Both the position numbers and the translations under genes were made by a program. From Thermoleophilia bacterium (lineage in GTDB: Bacteria; Actinomycetota; Thermoleophilia; UBA2241): a stretch of 42,354 nt of DNA. Below the pieces are notes generated by a model. It was not told the origin of the DNA. It saw only the letters and a list, made by a program, of their open reading frames with translations, and did no database searches. Positions 22,869 to 31,588 of the stretch are shown piece after piece (within the stretch, counting starts at the first letter, position 1; each line of letters starts with the position of its first letter). The stretch is from NCBI GenBank assembly GCA_017882325.1, contig JADGPQ010000003.1, positions 1-42,354 on the forward strand, written 5' to 3'.

Positions 22869-23695
22869 GTCTGCGCGTCGCCTGCGTGCAGATGAACACG
22901 CGCGGCGACGTGGCCGTCAACGTGCACGTCGCCAAAGCGCTGGTGGAGGAGGCCGCCGCTGCAGGCGCTCGCCTCGTGGCCCTCCCCGAGACGTGGGCGT
23001 ACAAGGGCGGCCGGGAGGGCATCCGCGCCAGTGCGGAGGCGGTGGAGGGACCGAGCAACGCCGCCTTGGCGCAGCTGGCGGCTCGGCTCGGCATCTTCGT
23101 GCTCGCCGGCTCGATCTACGAGCCCTCGCCCGAGCCAGGCCACGTGTTCAACACGTCGGCGCTGTGCGGCCCCGACGGCGCTCTGCTGGCGGTCTATCGC
23201 AAGATCCACTTGTTCGACCTCACCGCCGACACGACCGTGTACCGCGAATCGGAGGTCGTGACGCCCGGGTCGGACCTGGTCACGGTGGAGATCGACCTCG
23301 GGGCGCCGCCGCCGGTGACGCTCGGCCTCACGATCTGCTACGACCTGCGCTTCCCCGAGCTGTACCGCAGCCTAGCGCTTCGCCGCGCTCAGATCCTCTG
23401 CGTGCCGTCGGCGTTCACGGCGTTCACCGGCGCGGCCCACTGGGAGGTGCTGCTGCGCGCCCGCGCCGTCGAGAACGGCTGTTTCGTCATCGCCCCGGGG
23501 CAGGTGGGAGAGCATCTGCCGGGGCGCGAGTGCTTCGGCCACAGCATGATCGTCGACCCGTGGGGCACGGTGCTCGCCGAGGTGCATGACGGTGTGGGCT
23601 ACTGCGTGGCCGACCTCGACCTCGGGTGCGTCGCCGAGGTGCGCGCCCAGATCCCGTCGCTGCAGAACCGGCGGCCGGACGTCTACGACCTGTAG
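22865..23695 (+). CDS. Carbon-nitrogen hydrolase (nitrilase superfamily)
   Basis: 276 aa. The catalytic Glu-Lys-Cys triad is visible as E42 (ALPETW), K113 (YRKIHLF) and C158 (TICYDLRFPELY), all with normal spacing. The LFDL and FPELY motifs resemble omega-amidase / Nit-type amidases. Track ORF starts further upstream inside speB; the GTG at 22865 shares 4 bp with the speB stop and gives the family N-terminus SLRVACVQM. Coupling to the agmatinase suggests a role in polyamine or guanidino-compound breakdown, for example amide hydrolysis; N-carbamoylputrescine would more usually accompany agmatine deiminase. Confidence 0.9.
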   Translation: MSLRVACVQMNTRGDVAVNVHVAKALVEEAAAAGARLVALPETWAYKGGREGIRASAEAVEGPSNAALAQLAARLGIFVLAGSIYEPSPEPGHVFNTSALCGPDGALLAVYRKIHLFDLTADTTVYRESEVVTPGSDLVTVEIDLGAPPPVTLGLTICYDLRFPELYRSLALRRAQILCVPSAFTAFTGAAHWEVLLRARAVENGCFVIAPGQVGEHLPGRECFGHSMIVDPWGTVLAEVHDGVGYCVADLDLGCVAEVRAQIPSLQNRRPDVYDL

Positions 23696-23742
23696 AGGCG
23701 CGAGGGCTCCGCTTCGGGCGCGACTGGCGCGGGGCGCCGGCG

Positions 23743-24633
23743 TCAGGCGCGGGCGGCCGCCGCAGGCGCGCCGCGTTCAGCCAGACGGCGCCGCACAAAG
23801 GCCAGGACGATGCCGATCACGAGACCGGCAAGGGCGCCGGCGGCTACGTTGAGCGTCAGGCTCGGGCCGCTGGGCGAATCGGGCACGGCGGCCTCCTGCA
23901 GGATGCGCGGCTGCTCGACCTGCCGGGCGATGAACAGCATCAGTTCGGTCTTCTGGTTGGCCGACTGCAGCGCTTCCTGCTCGGTGGCCGCAGCCTGGAC
24001 GATGGCGACGTAGGGCGCCGAGGCGGCGGCCCTCTCGGCGGCAGAGCCGCCGCCACGGGCGATGGCGGCCAGGCCGACCTGCGCGGCGGTGCTGCGTGCC
24101 ACCGACGCGGCCTGCCCCTTCTTGCCCGTCGCAAGCTGCTGCTCGAGCAAGATGATCTTCTCGTCCACGCCGGGGCTGATGTGCGTCACCAGCACGGCGG
24201 CGAGGGCGTTGGCCGCCGCCGCCGCGCGTTTCTTGTTCGTGTCGGTGACGGTGATCACGACGATGTTGACAACCGAGGTCGAGGTCTTGACCGTCGAGGA
24301 TGGCGTCTCGACTGTGGTCTGCTTGCGCAGCTTCGAGGCACTGATCTTCATGCCGGTCTTCTTCGCCGCCTCGTTGAGGAGCGCCTGGCTGGAAAGCAGC
24401 TGGGTGGCCGCCTTTGAGTTGGAGTTGAGGCCGGCCATCGGGTTGCCGTTGGCGTCGGTGGTCTGGCCGATGTACACCGAGGACGTGGCGCTGTACTGCT
24501 TGGGGGCGGCGAGGGTGACTACACCGCCGACGACCGCGCCGAGGACCACCAGCCCAAGGATGACCCACCAGTTGCGCAGCAGCGTGGCGAACCAGGAGCC
24601 CACGTCGATGGTCGTGGCGTCGTCGGTGCTCAT
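23743..24633 (-). CDS. Wzz-type polysaccharide chain-length regulator / co-polymerase
   Basis: 296 aa. Two membrane helices flank an extracytoplasmic helical domain: N-terminal WWVILGLVVLGAVVGGVVTLA and C-terminal LNVAAGALAGLVIGIVLAFV. The KQYSATSSVYIG segment after the first helix is the Wzz signature. The middle is Ala/Lys/Gln-rich with coiled-coil character. No C-terminal tyrosine-kinase domain is attached. It is the last gene of the minus-strand polysaccharide cluster. The ATG has a good Shine-Dalgarno (TGGAGG) and a GATACT-like box about 40 nt upstream. Confidence 0.87.
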   Translation of the reverse strand: MSTDDATTIDVGSWFATLLRNWWVILGLVVLGAVVGGVVTLAAPKQYSATSSVYIGQTTDANGNPMAGLNSNSKAATQLLSSQALLNEAAKKTGMKISASKLRKQTTVETPSSTVKTSTSVVNIVVITVTDTNKKRAAAAANALAAVLVTHISPGVDEKIILLEQQLATGKKGQAASVARSTAAQVGLAAIARGGGSAAERAAASAPYVAIVQAAATEQEALQSANQKTELMLFIARQVEQPRILQEAAVPDSPSGPSLTLNVAAGALAGLVIGIVLAFVRRRLAERGAPAAAARA

Positions 24634-24708
24634 GCGTGCCTCCAGGATGCGATCATGCCCACATAGTATCGCAGGCGTCAGGCCATGTGCGGCCGCGGCG
24701 CCGCGTCG

Positions 24709-25962
24709 TCATCGCGGCACCCGGTGGTAGTCGGCGCGCACGCCGTCGAGGATCTCGAGGTACTGGTGCGCGAGCGTGCGCCGGTCGAAGTGTTCGAGCA
24801 CGTAGCGGCGGCCGTTGGCGCCCAGGCGGGCGCACTCGGCGCGGTCGCCGACGAGCTCGAGGACGGCTCCCGCCAGCTCGGCGTCGTTGCCGGGCTCGAA
24901 GGCGATGCCGCAGTCCGCTTCGGTGAGCAGCGCACGCGCTTCGCCCTCGAAGCCGAGCAGGATGGGCTTCTCCATGGCCGCGTCCTCGAAGAACTTGCTG
25001 GGCAGGATGGTGGAGAAGAGCTCCTGCCTGCGGAAGTGCACGAGGCAGGCGTCGCTGCTCGCAAGGTAGTCGGGCAGCTCGGTGCGCGGCACGAGGCCGG
25101 TGAACACCACATTGTCGAGGCCGCGGGCGCGCGCCTGGGTCTCGAGGTCGGCGCGCACCGCGCCGTCGCCGACAAGCAGGAAGGCGACTTCGTCGCGGCC
25201 CTGCTCCTTGAGCCGGCGCGCGGCGCCGAGCGCGACCTCCAGGCCGCTCGCCATTCCGATGGTGCCGGCGAAGGTCACGACGAACGTGTCTGCCATGAAG
25301 CCGAGGCGTGCGCGGAGCGCGGGGTCGGGCGGACGCGGCGTGAACAGGTCGGCGTCCACGCCATTGGTGACCACGTCGATCTTGGCCGGCGGCACGCCCT
25401 TGCGGATCATGTTCTGCCGGTAGCCCTCGCCGACGGTGACGATGTGGTCGGCTGCGTCGTAGAGGGCGTGCTCGAACCCCTCGAGCGCGCGGATGACGCG
25501 GCCTTCCTTGAGCGCTCCCACAGCGGTGATCGAGTCGGGCCAGATGTCGCGGATCTCGAGCACCAGAGGGGCGCCGTGCGCCCGCGAGACGGGCACGCCG
25601 GCGCAGCCGGCGAAGAACTGCGGCGAGGTCGCGATGACCACGTCGGCGCGGGGGCGCAGCGCAGCGCCGGCCGCGCCGGCCGCGGCCATGTACGAAAGGA
25701 AGTTGAGACCGCGGCGTACGCGACCGCGGTTGGCGGCGAGGTACGTCCACACGCGCGCCGTGCGGATGCCGTCGATCCATTCCTCCTGGTAAAGCCGATT
25801 GCGGTAGCCCGCGTACACGACGCCGGCCGGGACGTTTGGCGCGCCCGTGAGCACCGTCACGCGCTGCCCGAGGCGCGCCCATTCCTTCGCCATGGCGTGC
25901 ACGCGCGCCGCCGGGGCGTTGTTCTCGGGGACGAAGTAGTGGCTCAGGTAGAGGATGTGCAC
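24709..25962 (-). CDS. GT4 glycosyltransferase (WbuB-like)
   Basis: 417 aa retaining glycosyltransferase, GT-B fold, cytoplasmic. N-terminal MHILYLSHYFVPENNAPAARVH is typical of WbuB/FnlA-linked transferases. The second domain contains FAGTIGMASGLEVAL and the sugar-nucleotide site motif. The E-x7-E motif is shifted (FEDAAMEKPIL). Track ORF is longer because it fuses upstream frame; the real GTG at 25962 is 11 bp after the ATP-grasp stop. Donor and acceptor sugars are not determinable. Upstream gene order links it to PIG-L and ATP-grasp enzymes. Confidence 0.85.
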   Translation of the reverse strand: MHILYLSHYFVPENNAPAARVHAMAKEWARLGQRVTVLTGAPNVPAGVVYAGYRNRLYQEEWIDGIRTARVWTYLAANRGRVRRGLNFLSYMAAAGAAGAALRPRADVVIATSPQFFAGCAGVPVSRAHGAPLVLEIRDIWPDSITAVGALKEGRVIRALEGFEHALYDAADHIVTVGEGYRQNMIRKGVPPAKIDVVTNGVDADLFTPRPPDPALRARLGFMADTFVVTFAGTIGMASGLEVALGAARRLKEQGRDEVAFLLVGDGAVRADLETQARARGLDNVVFTGLVPRTELPDYLASSDACLVHFRRQELFSTILPSKFFEDAAMEKPILLGFEGEARALLTEADCGIAFEPGNDAELAGAVLELVGDRAECARLGANGRRYVLEHFDRRTLAHQYLEILDGVRADYHRVPR

Positions 25963-25972
25963 GGCCGCACCA

Positions 25973-26947
25973 TCACTCGTCCCAGAAGACCTGGTCGTAG
26001 TACCGTACGGAGCGGCGCGAGAAGCGAACCCTGGACTGGGCGAGGGCGACGCCTTCGGCGTCCAGCTCGCCCAGCGCGTACTTGATGCCGAGGTACGGGA
26101 TGATGAAGTCCTCCTGGTACACGAACGTGCTGACGCGCGGATTGATCTCGAGCAGCTTGCCGCCGATCCACTGCACGCTCTGGTAGTAGTCGAGCCCCAG
26201 GTGGCGGACGACCTTTCGCGTGAGCTCCACGAGGTCGGGCCGGTCGATGGTCTTGAACGCCATCGCCAGGCCGGTGAGGAACTCCTCGCGGGTGCGGGTC
26301 TGGTGGAAGACGATCTCGCCCTTGTCGGCAAACAGATCCACGGTGACCTCGGGGGCGTCGACGTACTCCATCAGCATGAGCTCGGGGAACGGTTCGACCC
26401 CACGGAACAGGCCCTCGAACTCGGGCAGCGTCATGTAGCGGTTGATGGGCCGTTCGTGCAGCAGCTCGTGCACGCGGTCGACCTCGGCGGAGAGGATGCG
26501 GAAGCCGCGCGAGCCCTTGGCCACCGGCGGTTTGAAGCACACCGGAACGCTCGGATAGCCGAGCTCGCGGGCTCCGTCCACGAACTCGTCGAGGGAACGC
26601 GGCAGGAGCATCTCAGGCTGGGGCACGGGGATCTCGGCGCACGCCTTGTGCATGAGCGCCTTGTCGCCGGCGGTCACGATGCCGCTCACGCCGTCGGCCA
26701 GCACTGTGGCGCCGAGCTCCTCGAACACGGCGCGCCGACGCGCCACGGTCTCGATCTCGTGGGACGACTGCACGAAGAGCAGGTCTGGCCGCACGTTCTC
26801 GATCACCGTCGCCAGCGCGGGGACGTAACCGGGCGAGGCGCCGGTGGGCACGAGGTCGAAGCCGTCACAAAGGAAGCGGCCGACGGCGTCCGGGCGCACG
26901 TCCACGCCGTGGATGATGATCTCGCGCTCGCCGTTGGCCTTGAGCAT
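25973..26947 (-). CDS. ATP-grasp ligase (CarB/PylC-like), start uncertain
   Basis: 324 aa from the only standard in-frame ATG, 26947. ATP-grasp motifs: VCFKPPVAKGSRGF (ATP lysine/loop), MEYVDAPEVTVDLF, and LLEINPRVST with the metal-binding Glu and Asn. However, the frame stays open upstream and encodes LKLALTAVGCPGASTLIRM, the first beta strand and glycine loop of the pre-ATP-grasp fold. There is no ATG, GTG or TTG there, but CTG at 27019 has GAGGT 6 nt upstream. The real protein probably starts at that CTG and overlaps the PIG-L stop. Such enzymes form an amide or peptide-like bond from a carboxylate. Substrate unknown. Confidence 0.82.
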   Translation of the reverse strand: MLKANGEREIIIHGVDVRPDAVGRFLCDGFDLVPTGASPGYVPALATVIENVRPDLLFVQSSHEIETVARRRAVFEELGATVLADGVSGIVTAGDKALMHKACAEIPVPQPEMLLPRSLDEFVDGARELGYPSVPVCFKPPVAKGSRGFRILSAEVDRVHELLHERPINRYMTLPEFEGLFRGVEPFPELMLMEYVDAPEVTVDLFADKGEIVFHQTRTREEFLTGLAMAFKTIDRPDLVELTRKVVRHLGLDYYQSVQWIGGKLLEINPRVSTFVYQEDFIIPYLGIKYALGELDAEGVALAQSRVRFSRRSVRYYDQVFWDE

Positions 26948-27006
26948 GCGGATGAGCGTGCTCGCGCCGGGGCAGCCGACGGCGGTGAGGGCGAGCTTGA
27001 GCGGCG

Positions 27007-27645
27007 CTAGAGGATCCAGCGGTAGACCTCGAACACCTCGGCGAACTCGCAGCCGATGTTGATGCCGCGCGTGAGGGCCACGTTGCGGATGTAGTCCTCG
27101 CGCGTGTAGTTGCGATGGCCCTGGCTCTCGTAGCAGGCCAGGGCCTCCACCTTCTTCTCGACGTGGCGCTCCTCGAGCCGCACGTAGGCCTGGTGTGCGA
27201 AGTTGAGGTTGTTCCAGGGGATCTCGTAGGCGAGGACTGTGGTGCGCTTGAAAGCGCGCAAGCCCTCCTCGGCGACCGTCTTGTGGTCCTGGTGGAGGTC
27301 GATCAGGGCGGGCAGCATCACGCAGTCGGGGTCGAGTTCCTGCTGGAGGACGATCATCTCCTCGAGGATGTCCTGGCGCACGGTCGGAAAGGTGCGCACC
27401 TCGAAGTCGTAGACCTTGAGGTCGGTCTCGGGGATGCCGAGAACGCCCGTCGCGGCGCGGACCTCGTGCTTGAGGACGTCTTTCGGAAAGCCCTCCGGGA
27501 CGCTCTTGGCGGCGGTGCTGAAAGCGGCATAGGTGACCTTGACGCCGTTCTCGATGAGGCGCGCCATGGTGCCTCCGCAGCCGAACTCACCATCGTCGGT
27601 GTGCGGCGCCAGGACGAGCACGTTGTCGAAGCGTTCGATGCTCAC
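27007..27645 (-). CDS. PIG-L / LmbE-family N-deacetylase
   Basis: 212 aa. LmbE enzymes are zinc-dependent deacetylases of GlcNAc-type conjugates. The metal motif APHTDDGEFGCGG is present, and HQDH supplies the third ligand. Length is normal. GTG start with GGGGAG 8 nt upstream. Placed among glycosyltransferases and an ATP-grasp ligase: N-deacetylation could expose an amine which the ligase then acylates, a speculation from gene order only. Confidence 0.88.
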   Translation of the reverse strand: MSIERFDNVLVLAPHTDDGEFGCGGTMARLIENGVKVTYAAFSTAAKSVPEGFPKDVLKHEVRAATGVLGIPETDLKVYDFEVRTFPTVRQDILEEMIVLQQELDPDCVMLPALIDLHQDHKTVAEEGLRAFKRTTVLAYEIPWNNLNFAHQAYVRLEERHVEKKVEALACYESQGHRNYTREDYIRNVALTRGINIGCEFAEVFEVYRWIL

Positions 27646-27703
27646 GTGAGGTACTCCCCTCGGTGAGGCGTTTCGTCTGTCGGGTCGAGCCGCGCCGGGG
27701 CGG

Positions 27704-28837
27704 CTACGTAAGCCCGGCGCAGAGCGAACCGTAGAAGTCTACCAAATCGCCCGCGACGACCTCCCAACAGAAGCGCCGTTGCACGGCGCGACGGCCGCGC
27801 ACGCCCATCTGAGGGAGCGTCTCGCGATTGGCCAGTAGGCGCCGCAGGCCGCGCAGGTGGCCGTCGACGCCGGGTTCGACGGCGAGACCGCATTCCTCGA
27901 GGCGCACGAGCTCGCCACGCCGCGGCAGGTTCGTCACCAGCGCCGCGAGACCCATGGCCATGCCCTCGAGCAGTTTGGTGGGGATCGTGGGGTACTTGTA
28001 CTGCACCGTGGGCACCGCGGGGATCCAGACCACGTCGGCGGCCGCGAGGTAGCGCGGCAGCTCGGCGGGTGGAACGCGGCCGAGCAGCTTCACGCGGTCG
28101 TCGAGCCCGGCGGCGAGGCGGCTGCGTGTCTCGTCCTCCATGTCGGGCGAGGCGAACGTGCCGCCGAGGTAGAGCACGGCCTCGTCGGCGGCCAGCTGCT
28201 CCATGACGTCGAGCATCAAGGCGCAGCCGCGGCCGCGAGACAGGCTGCCGACGTAGGCGAGCTTGAGGCGCGGATCGGCTGCCAGGTCTGGCAGCGGCTC
28301 CGCGCCGTCGAACCGTTCGAAGCGTGGGTAGTTGGGCAGCACGAGGCGGAGCTTCGGCGTGCTGCCCAGCGCGTCGAGCTGCTCGTCGGTGACCACCACC
28401 ACGCCGCTGCCCAGCGCCGCGAGGCCCTTCTGGGCGGTGGCGGTGGCCTGGGAGGCAAACGGCCGCGCCTTTTCAGGGATGTAGTGCTTGCCCGCCACCG
28501 CCTCGGGCACGTACTCATGCATGTCGTAGACGAGGCGCGGGATGAACGCTTTGACGGCGGGGAACAGCGTCAGCAGCTCGGGGTCGTGCACATGCAGTAC
28601 GTGCGGCCGCAGCGCGCGCAGGGAATGGGCGATCTCGATCGAGTCCAGGAACCGCGTGCTGCGGCCGCGCTCGGGCAGCGGCGCCAGAAGCACGCCGTGC
28701 TCGTCGCGACCACGCTCGGCGCCCGGCGCCAGGTACAGGACGGCGTAGCCGGCCTCGGCCAACGTGCGGCACTCGCGCTCGTGGATGCGAGGGTCGTCGG
28801 GCTTGTGGACGACGGAGAGGTGGACGACGCGGATCAC
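27704..28837 (-). CDS. GT4 glycosyltransferase
   Basis: 377 aa. N-terminal VIRVVHLSVVHKPDDPRIHERECRTLAEAG is a common start for GT4 surface-polysaccharide transferases. HVHDPELL and YDMHEYVPE follow. The second Rossmann domain shows LKLAYVGSLSRGRGCALM and the donor-site TIPTKLLEGMAMG. The ORF in the track runs upstream into another frame; the GTG at 28837 overlaps the deacetylase-like stop by 4 bp. Donor not predictable. Confidence 0.87.
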   Translation of the reverse strand: MIRVVHLSVVHKPDDPRIHERECRTLAEAGYAVLYLAPGAERGRDEHGVLLAPLPERGRSTRFLDSIEIAHSLRALRPHVLHVHDPELLTLFPAVKAFIPRLVYDMHEYVPEAVAGKHYIPEKARPFASQATATAQKGLAALGSGVVVVTDEQLDALGSTPKLRLVLPNYPRFERFDGAEPLPDLAADPRLKLAYVGSLSRGRGCALMLDVMEQLAADEAVLYLGGTFASPDMEDETRSRLAAGLDDRVKLLGRVPPAELPRYLAAADVVWIPAVPTVQYKYPTIPTKLLEGMAMGLAALVTNLPRRGELVRLEECGLAVEPGVDGHLRGLRRLLANRETLPQMGVRGRRAVQRRFCWEVVAGDLVDFYGSLCAGLT

Positions 28838-30354
28838 GTGGCGCGCCCGTCGAGCCCCGGGGCGGGTAACCCGTTCATCCCCGTGGCCTCTCGCCAGCGG
28901 GTCACCACCGCGCCCGCGGAGGTCGCCCAGGCGCCCTCCCTTAGCGCCCGGTCCACGAGGCGCCAGTACACTCCGTCGTACCCGCGTGACACGCGGCGGT
29001 CGAAACGGTTGTTGTGCCACAGGATGCTCACCGCGCCGCCGCTGCGTGCGACGTTGTCGAGCACCGCGGCCGCCGCGCGCTCCGCGCCGGCCGCGTCGAG
29101 ACCGCGGTAGTGCGGCTCCTGCAGGGTGCCGTCCATGACCGTGAGCGGCAGCTCCACCAGGTCGAGCGGGCGCTCCTCGCCGAGGTGGTACGGCCGGAAC
29201 GGGAACGAGCACCCGCAGCGGAAGCCCTCGTGCTCGGCGAACGCGAGGCTGCTGTCGTAGCTGAAGCCAGCCTGCTCGAGGAGGGGCAGCGTCTCGTGGT
29301 AGAGGCAGCGCAGGTAGTGATAGCGGATGCCGCGCACCTCCGTGCCCGCCTGCCCGGCCAGCAGGCTGCGGTCGTCGCTGAGCGGAGCGAGGCCCAGGCG
29401 GTCGCTGTCGTTGCCGTGCAGACCGATCTCGCGGCCGTGGCGCCGCAGAAGCGCAAGGGCCTGCGGCCTGAGCTTGCGGTAGGTCTCGGGCTGGTTGCCG
29501 TCGGAATGGTGCGTGTGGCGGGCGATGACGAAGAACGTGGAGGAGATGCCGCGGGCGTCCTCACCGCCGAGGAGCTGAGGAAACGTCCAGAAGGGATCGG
29601 TGCGCCGCGGCAGGTGGCGGGTGAACCAGTCGCCGAGATCGCCGAGCTCGCGGCGCAAGACGGCGCCGTTGCCGTGACGTACGGCGCGCGCGCTGCGGTA
29701 GCCCGTCGCGGCAAAGCCGCGCGCGGTCCAGCGCCACAGGTTGTCGAGATCGTGAGTGAGGGCGACGGCGTGGCCTGCCCCAGCCTTTCCGGTGTCCCAC
29801 ATCCAGCCGGCCGCCGGCTGCGGCTCGAGGCCGAGCGCGACGAGGCGCGGCGCGAGCACGGCGCGCAGCAGTGCCACATAGACGTCGACGGCCGGGGCGT
29901 CGATGCGGAGGGCGGGGTTGACGGCGAACATGCTGGCCGCGTACGGAAGGCGGCCATGCTTGTCACGCTCGCCGGTCGTGCGTTCGTCCCAGCAGGCCAG
30001 AAGGGCGAAGGCCGAGGCGACAAGGTCGAACGGGACGGCGAAGCCGGCGCCGGGATCGGCCGGAAAGGCGGCCACGGCGGAGCCGTGGCCGCACTCGCGT
30101 GTCGCGAAGGCGTCGGCCGGCAGCGCCCTCTCGGCCGCAAAGATCTCCAGCGCCGCGGCGCTGCAAGGGATGGTCGGCACGCCCTCGACCGGCGCCGCGG
30201 CGTAGGCGAGCGCGGCGCCAGCGGACAGCGCCGGGTCGCGCGTCAGTGCGGCACGACGCCCCAGCGGCGCCAGCATCGTGTCGAGGGCCCACCTGGCGCG
30301 CGGCAGAAAGCCGTCTGGCGCGTCGACGAAGACCTCGAGGTCGGACAGGCTCAT
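28834..30354 (-). CDS. Polysaccharide deacetylase-like (NodB-type) protein
   Basis: 506 aa, cytoplasmic by sequence (no signal peptide). An N-terminal domain (about 190 aa, VFVDAPDGFLPRARWALDTML) resembles a widespread DUF found before polysaccharide deacetylases in surface-glycan loci. The catalytic half has ALTHDLDNLWR (metal-binding Asp), HGNDSD (metal-binding His, with one spacer residue unusual), and a closing VSILWHNN. The metal site is nearly complete, but HGN replaces the usual H-x-x-x-H spacing, so activity is probable but not certain. Tightly packed between the ATP-grasp pair and a GT4 gene. Confidence 0.8.
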   Translation of the reverse strand: MSLSDLEVFVDAPDGFLPRARWALDTMLAPLGRRAALTRDPALSAGAALAYAAAPVEGVPTIPCSAAALEIFAAERALPADAFATRECGHGSAVAAFPADPGAGFAVPFDLVASAFALLACWDERTTGERDKHGRLPYAASMFAVNPALRIDAPAVDVYVALLRAVLAPRLVALGLEPQPAAGWMWDTGKAGAGHAVALTHDLDNLWRWTARGFAATGYRSARAVRHGNGAVLRRELGDLGDWFTRHLPRRTDPFWTFPQLLGGEDARGISSTFFVIARHTHHSDGNQPETYRKLRPQALALLRRHGREIGLHGNDSDRLGLAPLSDDRSLLAGQAGTEVRGIRYHYLRCLYHETLPLLEQAGFSYDSSLAFAEHEGFRCGCSFPFRPYHLGEERPLDLVELPLTVMDGTLQEPHYRGLDAAGAERAAAAVLDNVARSGGAVSILWHNNRFDRRVSRGYDGVYWRLVDRALREGAWATSAGAVVTRWREATGMNGLPAPGLDGRAT

Positions 30355-30373
30355 GCGGTCGTGGCCCCCACCG

Positions 30374-31588
30374 TCAGACGTCGGCCCGGGCGCGCGGCTG
30401 CCTGGTGACTACCTGCCGCGCGACGGCGTAGGCGTTCAGCAGGCCGGGCAGAGGATCGCGCAGGGAGTGCAAGCCATCGATGCGCGTGCCGCGCAGTGAG
30501 CGCACATACTCGCCGGCGTGCCGCTGCCTCTTCGCGATCTCGAGCAGCGCGAGGGGCACGTCCTTGTTCGCGACGATCCACTTGACGCCGTCGGCTTGGC
30601 GTGGCGCCATGAACGGCTCGCCGATGGCGTCGCGGTAGGCGGCCAGTGAAAGGTTCACGCCGCAGGCGGCCGCGAGTCCGTGCCACTTCCAGTGCCGGGC
30701 GTTGACCTCCATGAGGCAGTAGCGCCCGTCGCGCGGGTCGCGCTTGAACTCCACCTGGCTGACGCCGTGGAAGCGCAGCTCTTGCAGCAGGCGCAGCGCG
30801 GCCTCGGCGAGGTCGGCGTCCCAGGCGCTCACGCCGGCGAGGCAGCTGCCGCCGGCGTGCGGGTACTGGCGCAGCTTGTGGCCGGTGAACACGGCCAGCG
30901 GCCGCGAGCCGGCATCGAGGTACGACCCGACCGTCCAGAGCTCGGTCTCGCCGCCGGGGATCCTCTCCTGCAAGATCAAGGTACCGAGATCGTCGACCTT
31001 GTCATAGATGCGCTGCAAGTCGGCGGGCGACTCCACGTCGAGGATGTGGCGGTGAAAGCGCAGCTTGAACGCCAGAGACTCGACGGGCTTGAGCACGGCC
31101 GGGAAAGGCATCTCGCCGGCGGCGGCCTCGAGCTCCGCGCCGGAGCTCACGAAGACGGTCTTCGGCGTGTCGACGCCGGCGCGCCATGCAGTCTCCATCT
31201 GGGCGCGCTTGTCGTGCACCCGCTGCATCGCGTCCCAGCGGGAAAAGGGGACGATGAACCAGGGCTCGAGTCGCTCGGCGTGGCGCGAGAGCGGCCAGAT
31301 GTACTCGTCGTGGCTGGGGAAGACGACGGCACGTTGTGGCAGCCGCGCGCCGAGCTCCTCGAGCCAGGTGACGAGGGCCTCCTCGTCGGCGAGCGGGTCG
31401 GGGCAGACCATGCCGCTGGCGTAGCGCGAGCGCAGGCCGAGGGCGCCGGGGTCGGCGTCGAGGGCCAGCACCGGCACGCCGTGGCGACCGAGGTCGCGGA
31501 CGATGTCGAGGCCGCAGGCGTAGCTCACCTGGAAGACGGCGGCGGGGGCCTGCGCGGCCGCCGTCTCGACGAAGCGCGAGAACCTCAA
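30374..31588 (-). CDS. ATP-grasp carboligase (COG3919-like), copy 1
   Basis: 404 aa predicted ATP-dependent carboligase. Motifs: AVLKPVESLAFKLRFHRHI (ATP site), QERIPGGETELWTVGSYLDA, VEFKRDPRDGRYCLMEVNARHWKWH (metal-binding Glu/Asn). The start is TTG at 31588 sharing 4 bp (TTGA) with the stop of copy 2, with GGCGAGG upstream. The track ORF starts too early. Closely similar to copy 2 over its whole length. Family members sit in capsule/exopolysaccharide clusters and are thought to join an amine to a carboxylate; none is identified here. Confidence 0.85.
   Translation of the reverse strand: MRFSRFVETAAAQAPAAVFQVSYACGLDIVRDLGRHGVPVLALDADPGALGLRSRYASGMVCPDPLADEEALVTWLEELGARLPQRAVVFPSHDEYIWPLSRHAERLEPWFIVPFSRWDAMQRVHDKRAQMETAWRAGVDTPKTVFVSSGAELEAAAGEMPFPAVLKPVESLAFKLRFHRHILDVESPADLQRIYDKVDDLGTLILQERIPGGETELWTVGSYLDAGSRPLAVFTGHKLRQYPHAGGSCLAGVSAWDADLAEAALRLLQELRFHGVSQVEFKRDPRDGRYCLMEVNARHWKWHGLAAACGVNLSLAAYRDAIGEPFMAPRQADGVKWIVANKDVPLALLEIAKRQRHAGEYVRSLRGTRIDGLHSLRDPLPGLLNAYAVARQVVTRQPRARADV

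Noticed and set aside
23696-23742. Terminator between the nitrilase and Wzz genes
   Set aside because: Only short GC-rich partial repeats are present, with no convincing stem.
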